Shown: positions 34,401 to 36,233 of the stretch, piece by piece
Numbering within the stretch: position 1 is the first letter of the stretch
Layout: each line of letters begins with the position of its first letter
Source of the DNA: Desulfobacteraceae bacterium
GTDB lineage: Bacteria > Desulfobacterota > Desulfobacteria > Desulfobacterales > JAABSP01
DNA length: 36,233 nt
Reading direction: 5' to 3'
Assembly: GCA_011390345.1 (NCBI GenBank)
Contig: JAABSP010000051.1
Span: 1-36,233, forward strand
Made by a program: the position numbers and the translations under genes
Notes under the pieces: model-generated
What the model was told of the DNA's origin: nothing
What the model saw: only the letters and a program-made list of their open reading frames with translations
The model's database searches: none

Positions 34401-36233
34401 TTCCACCATTGGGAGCTGGTCTTTTCCGAGGTGCTGGGGCCGGCGGCGGAGCGGGGCGGGTTCGATCTGCTGGTGGGGAATCCGCCGTGGATCAAGGCTG
34501 AATGGCAGGATTCGGTGGTCTTAGCAGAAATCGAGCCGTTACTAGGGGTGAAAGAGGCAAGGAGCGCGGAATACAACCGGAAGCGGGAGGACTTGCTACA
34601 AGACCGGGCGGCGCTGCGGTTTTACCGGGAGGCGCACCGGAAAAACGAGGGGGCCTGCACGTTTTTGAATTCCCGGCGGAATTATTCGGAACTGGCGGGG
34701 GTGCAGACGAATCTGTATAAAAATTTCATGGTGAGGGCGTGGATGTTTTTGGGGGAGACGGGGATTGTGGGGTTGCTGCATCCGGATGGGCCGTATGACG
34801 CTGCCAAAGGGGGACGGCTTAGAGAGGAGACTTACAGAAGGTTAAGAGGGCATTTTCAGTTTAGCAATGAGTTGAATTTGTTTAACGATGTGGATCATCA
34901 CGCCCGATTCAGCATCAATGTGTATGGCGCAAAAAGAGTCCAGGTTTGTTTTCGGAACATGGCTAACCTGTTTGCGCCGCACACCTTGGCGGACAGTCTT
35001 TTTCATGATCGTCCGAACGATCCCGTTCCCGGCATTAAAACCACAGAAGGGAAATGGGAAACCCGGCCTCATGTGCATCGGGTTGTGAGAATTACCGAAA
35101 AAGAACTGGAAACTTACGCCTTTCTGCTGGAGGAGAACGGAACGCCGCCTTTACAGACACGGTTGCCGCAAATTCATGCGCAGGCCATTGGGAAAGTGGT
35201 CGAAAAATTGGCGAAAGCGCCAAAAAGGCTTAAGGACTTGGATGGCGAATATTATTCTACTGTGATGTTCGATGAAACATACGCTCAGCGAGTTGGTATT
35301 ACTACCAGACAAAACGACCCAAGCTACCAGCCAGAAACTGTAGAGGATTGGGTGTTGAGCGGGCCGCATTTTTACATTGGCACTCCCCTGATGAAAACTG
35401 CCCGAAGGAATTGCGGCCATAAAAATGCTTATGATGCTATTGATCTTACAAAAATAACTGATGGTTATATACCGAGAGCGATGTATTTGCCGGGAGACAA
35501 TAAAGCCGACAAATCGGCTTTTTACCGCGGTATTGCAGAATGGCCTAAACCCACTCTTCCTGGATTCTGGCCTGTGAACAGTTCGAATGAGGAACAGGCT
35601 TGGGAGATTTTATTTGGAGAGTCCCCGAAGCTATACAGCATCGATCCGAAAAAGCCAGGCTCGAAGACCGCAAGACAGTTTCTCTGCCTTTCCGTGGCGG
35701 AAGGGGAGCCGGCAAAGATTTTGGCGTGGATGGCAGATAATCCTGAAGAAACTGATCCAGTTCGCATTCAAGAACTGGTGGGAGATTTTGATTTCAAACA
35801 GGCGAAACCGGATGAAGTGGATTTTTCGCGTTTGCCTCGGCCCATCACCAGTTATTACAGGCATATAAATCGAAGAAGATTTAGCCCTAACAATGAGCGA
35901 GCCCTGATCTCTGCAATTGTCCCGCCCGGTGCATCCCATATTCACCCTGTTTTGTCTGTATCCCTTCAAAATGATGCCAGCCTGTTGGAATTTCATTCTG
36001 TAACGTGTTCTTTGCCAGCCGATTTTTACATTAAGATTACCGGTAAAACAGATATTTACGGCTCTACACTTGGTTCATTGCCTTTGATCGAAGATGAAAG
36101 GATTCGGTCATCCTTGATAGCCCGCGCCCTCCGCCTCAACTGCCTCACCACCGCCTACGCCGACCTCTGGCGCGAAGTCGCCGGCCCGTGGATCAAATCG
36201 GAAAAATGGACCTCGGACGCCCCGCAACTCACA
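31479..36233 (+). CDS. drmMI: Very large N6-adenine DNA methyltransferase, DrmMI-like, 3'-partial
   Basis: The frame is open from ATG 31479 to the window end, 1585 codons without a stop, so the C-terminus is missing. It carries AdoMet motif I GSGAF (620-624, in CELAMGSGAFLNEAA) and the catalytic NPPW (1001-1004, in LLVGNPPWIKAEW), marking an N6-adenine amino-methylase of the Eco57I/PglX kind with an insertion of about 380 residues between the motifs. The N-terminal part (about 95-115, YVPAAARIH followed by PWLLICETVF) recalls a PD-(D/E)XK layout but lacks the ExK lysine, so a nuclease-dead N-terminus is plausible. The late part ends ALRLNCLTTAYADLWRE. Codon use changes sharply along the gene (C-ending, then G-ending, then AT-rich about 34.8-36.1 kb, then GC-rich again), suggesting a swapped specificity region. 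Confidence 0.8.
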   Translation, partial: MSLDPSIENVGEYYSSHYLATTFSNDVKELITGWRRQGADAVPRRVQQLSRRYFGAKAQALEEDAPADRWRAGDDLSAWHSHLLEHLGYTERNPVDIPVEGAKTYVPAAARIHRYSRPWLLICETVFCLPDASLKDGMAAEDPLEMEPLPDQLADREHPLCEGAWGRLIQRLFIEEDAPRWVMFLAGSQVLLLDKHTFAQGRWLAFDLDDAYGRGDRTAFDHAAAFLSAETLCPDGESGDAIHDRLEKQSHRFAHGVTENLQAAVREAIHALAREWVEDRRRRNRSFTRRMENELLPDGSDGITAEHLKHEALIFVYRLLFCFYAEARGGELGILPITDDLYRLGYSLESLRDLEQVPLTAVTEAGNYFHRHLTLLFDAIHQGVNLDNRKPAPPPNPVVQRMLFPDRDPEPAVQMTMFDAEAAAVAERIRKAFTIRPLTATLFEPSATPLLNNARLTNRCLQAVIRHLSLSRDESRKSIGRVNYAELGIHQLGAVYEGLLSYKGMFAVEDLIQVKAPRGTFGDKNTPTWFVPAYRIDAFRDGKNRNIVERLEDGKPRIYKKGEFILHLSGIDREQSASYYTPLPLTQCTVAESLRELLKDVGPADADRILEMKICELAMGSGAFLNEAAEQLARRYLELKQKGTGETIEPGRFLDELRRVKHYIITRNIYGVDLEPNAVELGALSLWLGSIHKLGADAGDYGEPDRRRAGATPWFGLRLRCGNSLIGARRAVWKKDHLLKGRHCGAKGKTPRQLKPGEAREKDEIYHFLVFDEEMAPAAGDRLMRRFHPDACEAARGWRAAQVRKIWDGEAVAEALEICDRIDWHWAQYSSERVRALEKTACTATVWPVAAESAEAVKAGPTLERQEAIKARLESASGSFQRLKLVMDVWCALWFWPLEEMECLPDRKAFLTAAGLLLGTEPPAAEMQGWISANLGFEIGGVIQAAGGEVPDAEVIGNLVPWMSVSREIAEEQRFHHWELVFSEVLGPAAERGGFDLLVGNPPWIKAEWQDSVVLAEIEPLLGVKEARSAEYNRKREDLLQDRAALRFYREAHRKNEGACTFLNSRRNYSELAGVQTNLYKNFMVRAWMFLGETGIVGLLHPDGPYDAAKGGRLREETYRRLRGHFQFSNELNLFNDVDHHARFSINVYGAKRVQVCFRNMANLFAPHTLADSLFHDRPNDPVPGIKTTEGKWETRPHVHRVVRITEKELETYAFLLEENGTPPLQTRLPQIHAQAIGKVVEKLAKAPKRLKDLDGEYYSTVMFDETYAQRVGITTRQNDPSYQPETVEDWVLSGPHFYIGTPLMKTARRNCGHKNAYDAIDLTKITDGYIPRAMYLPGDNKADKSAFYRGIAEWPKPTLPGFWPVNSSNEEQAWEILFGESPKLYSIDPKKPGSKTARQFLCLSVAEGEPAKILAWMADNPEETDPVRIQELVGDFDFKQAKPDEVDFSRLPRPITSYYRHINRRRFSPNNERALISAIVPPGASHIHPVLSVSLQNDASLLEFHSVTCSLPADFYIKITGKTDIYGSTLGSLPLIEDERIRSSLIARALRLNCLTTAYADLWREVAGPWIKSEKWTSDAPQLT

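Noticed and set aside
31548-34409. A 953-codon open frame on the minus strand opposite the methylase
   Set aside because: It is antisense to a gene with clear AdoMet and NPPW motifs, its composition is low-complexity (Arg/Pro/Gly rich), and it follows from GC-rich third positions. No motif or start signal supports it.
28454-36233. BREX type 3 (pglXI/brxHII) assignment
   Set aside because: In BREX type 3 the methylase precedes the helicase and brxC and pglZ flank them. Here the helicase comes first and no brxF/brxC gene precedes it. Not excluded until downstream sequence is seen.

Overview
All protein genes I can support in this 36 kb window lie on the + strand. Protein resemblance suggests a GC-rich anaerobic or facultative proteobacterial lineage, most likely Desulfobacterota. 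The pointers are a tungsten-type aldehyde:ferredoxin oxidoreductase with a polyferredoxin and a radical-SAM partner, a group-3-like hydrogenase fragment, cache/PAS hybrid kinases, and many toxin-antitoxin (TA) and Rpn-type genes. This placement is inference; the window has no rRNA or tRNA.

Layout. (1) 1-5.2 kb: the 3' part of a [NiFe]-hydrogenase large-subunit-like gene, a four-cluster ferredoxin and an AOR-family oxidoreductase (3 nt apart), a DUF4242 protein, a palindrome-rich leader and a radical-SAM/SPASM protein. (2) 5.3-8.7 kb: a BCCT osmolyte transporter, a glycine-betaine-type binding protein and a trypsin-fold protein with an apparently lost catalytic serine, closed by a strong terminator. 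(3) 8.8-10.4 kb: a promoter, a response regulator with a Cys-rich tail and an alpha/beta hydrolase. (4) 10.5-19.7 kb: the 2-oxoglutarate dehydrogenase complex (sucA, sucB, lpdA) and trxB. sucA and sucB are separated by a Uma2 nuclease, a DUF104/PIN TA pair, an orphan solute-binding protein and a small membrane protein. A 54-aa orphan antitoxin-like gene sits between lpdA and trxB. (5) 19.7-22.1 kb: an Rpn-family nuclease, an AbrB antitoxin, and a series of truncated remnants (MNT nucleotidyltransferase, PIN toxin after an intact VapB-like gene, Rpn C-terminus, AAA ATPase N-terminus). (6) 22.1-23.7 kb: a TPP riboswitch and a CytX-type NCS1 permease. (7) 23.8-27.7 kb: a lipoprotein amino-acid-type binding protein coupled to a hybrid histidine kinase. 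(8) 27.7 kb to the end: an AT-richer promoter region and a tightly packed operon of a DUF1232-like protein, a SNF2-family helicase and a very large N6-adenine methylase that runs off the window. This looks like the drmD-drmMI half of a class 1 DISARM anti-phage system.

The most interesting parts are the putative DISARM-like operon, with a small DUF1232-like partner and a compositionally mosaic methylase; the TA/nuclease graveyard; the stacked palindromes before the radical-SAM gene; the short tandem repeats that abut stop codons at three loci; and a fourfold tandem Shine-Dalgarno-bearing repeat in front of sucB.
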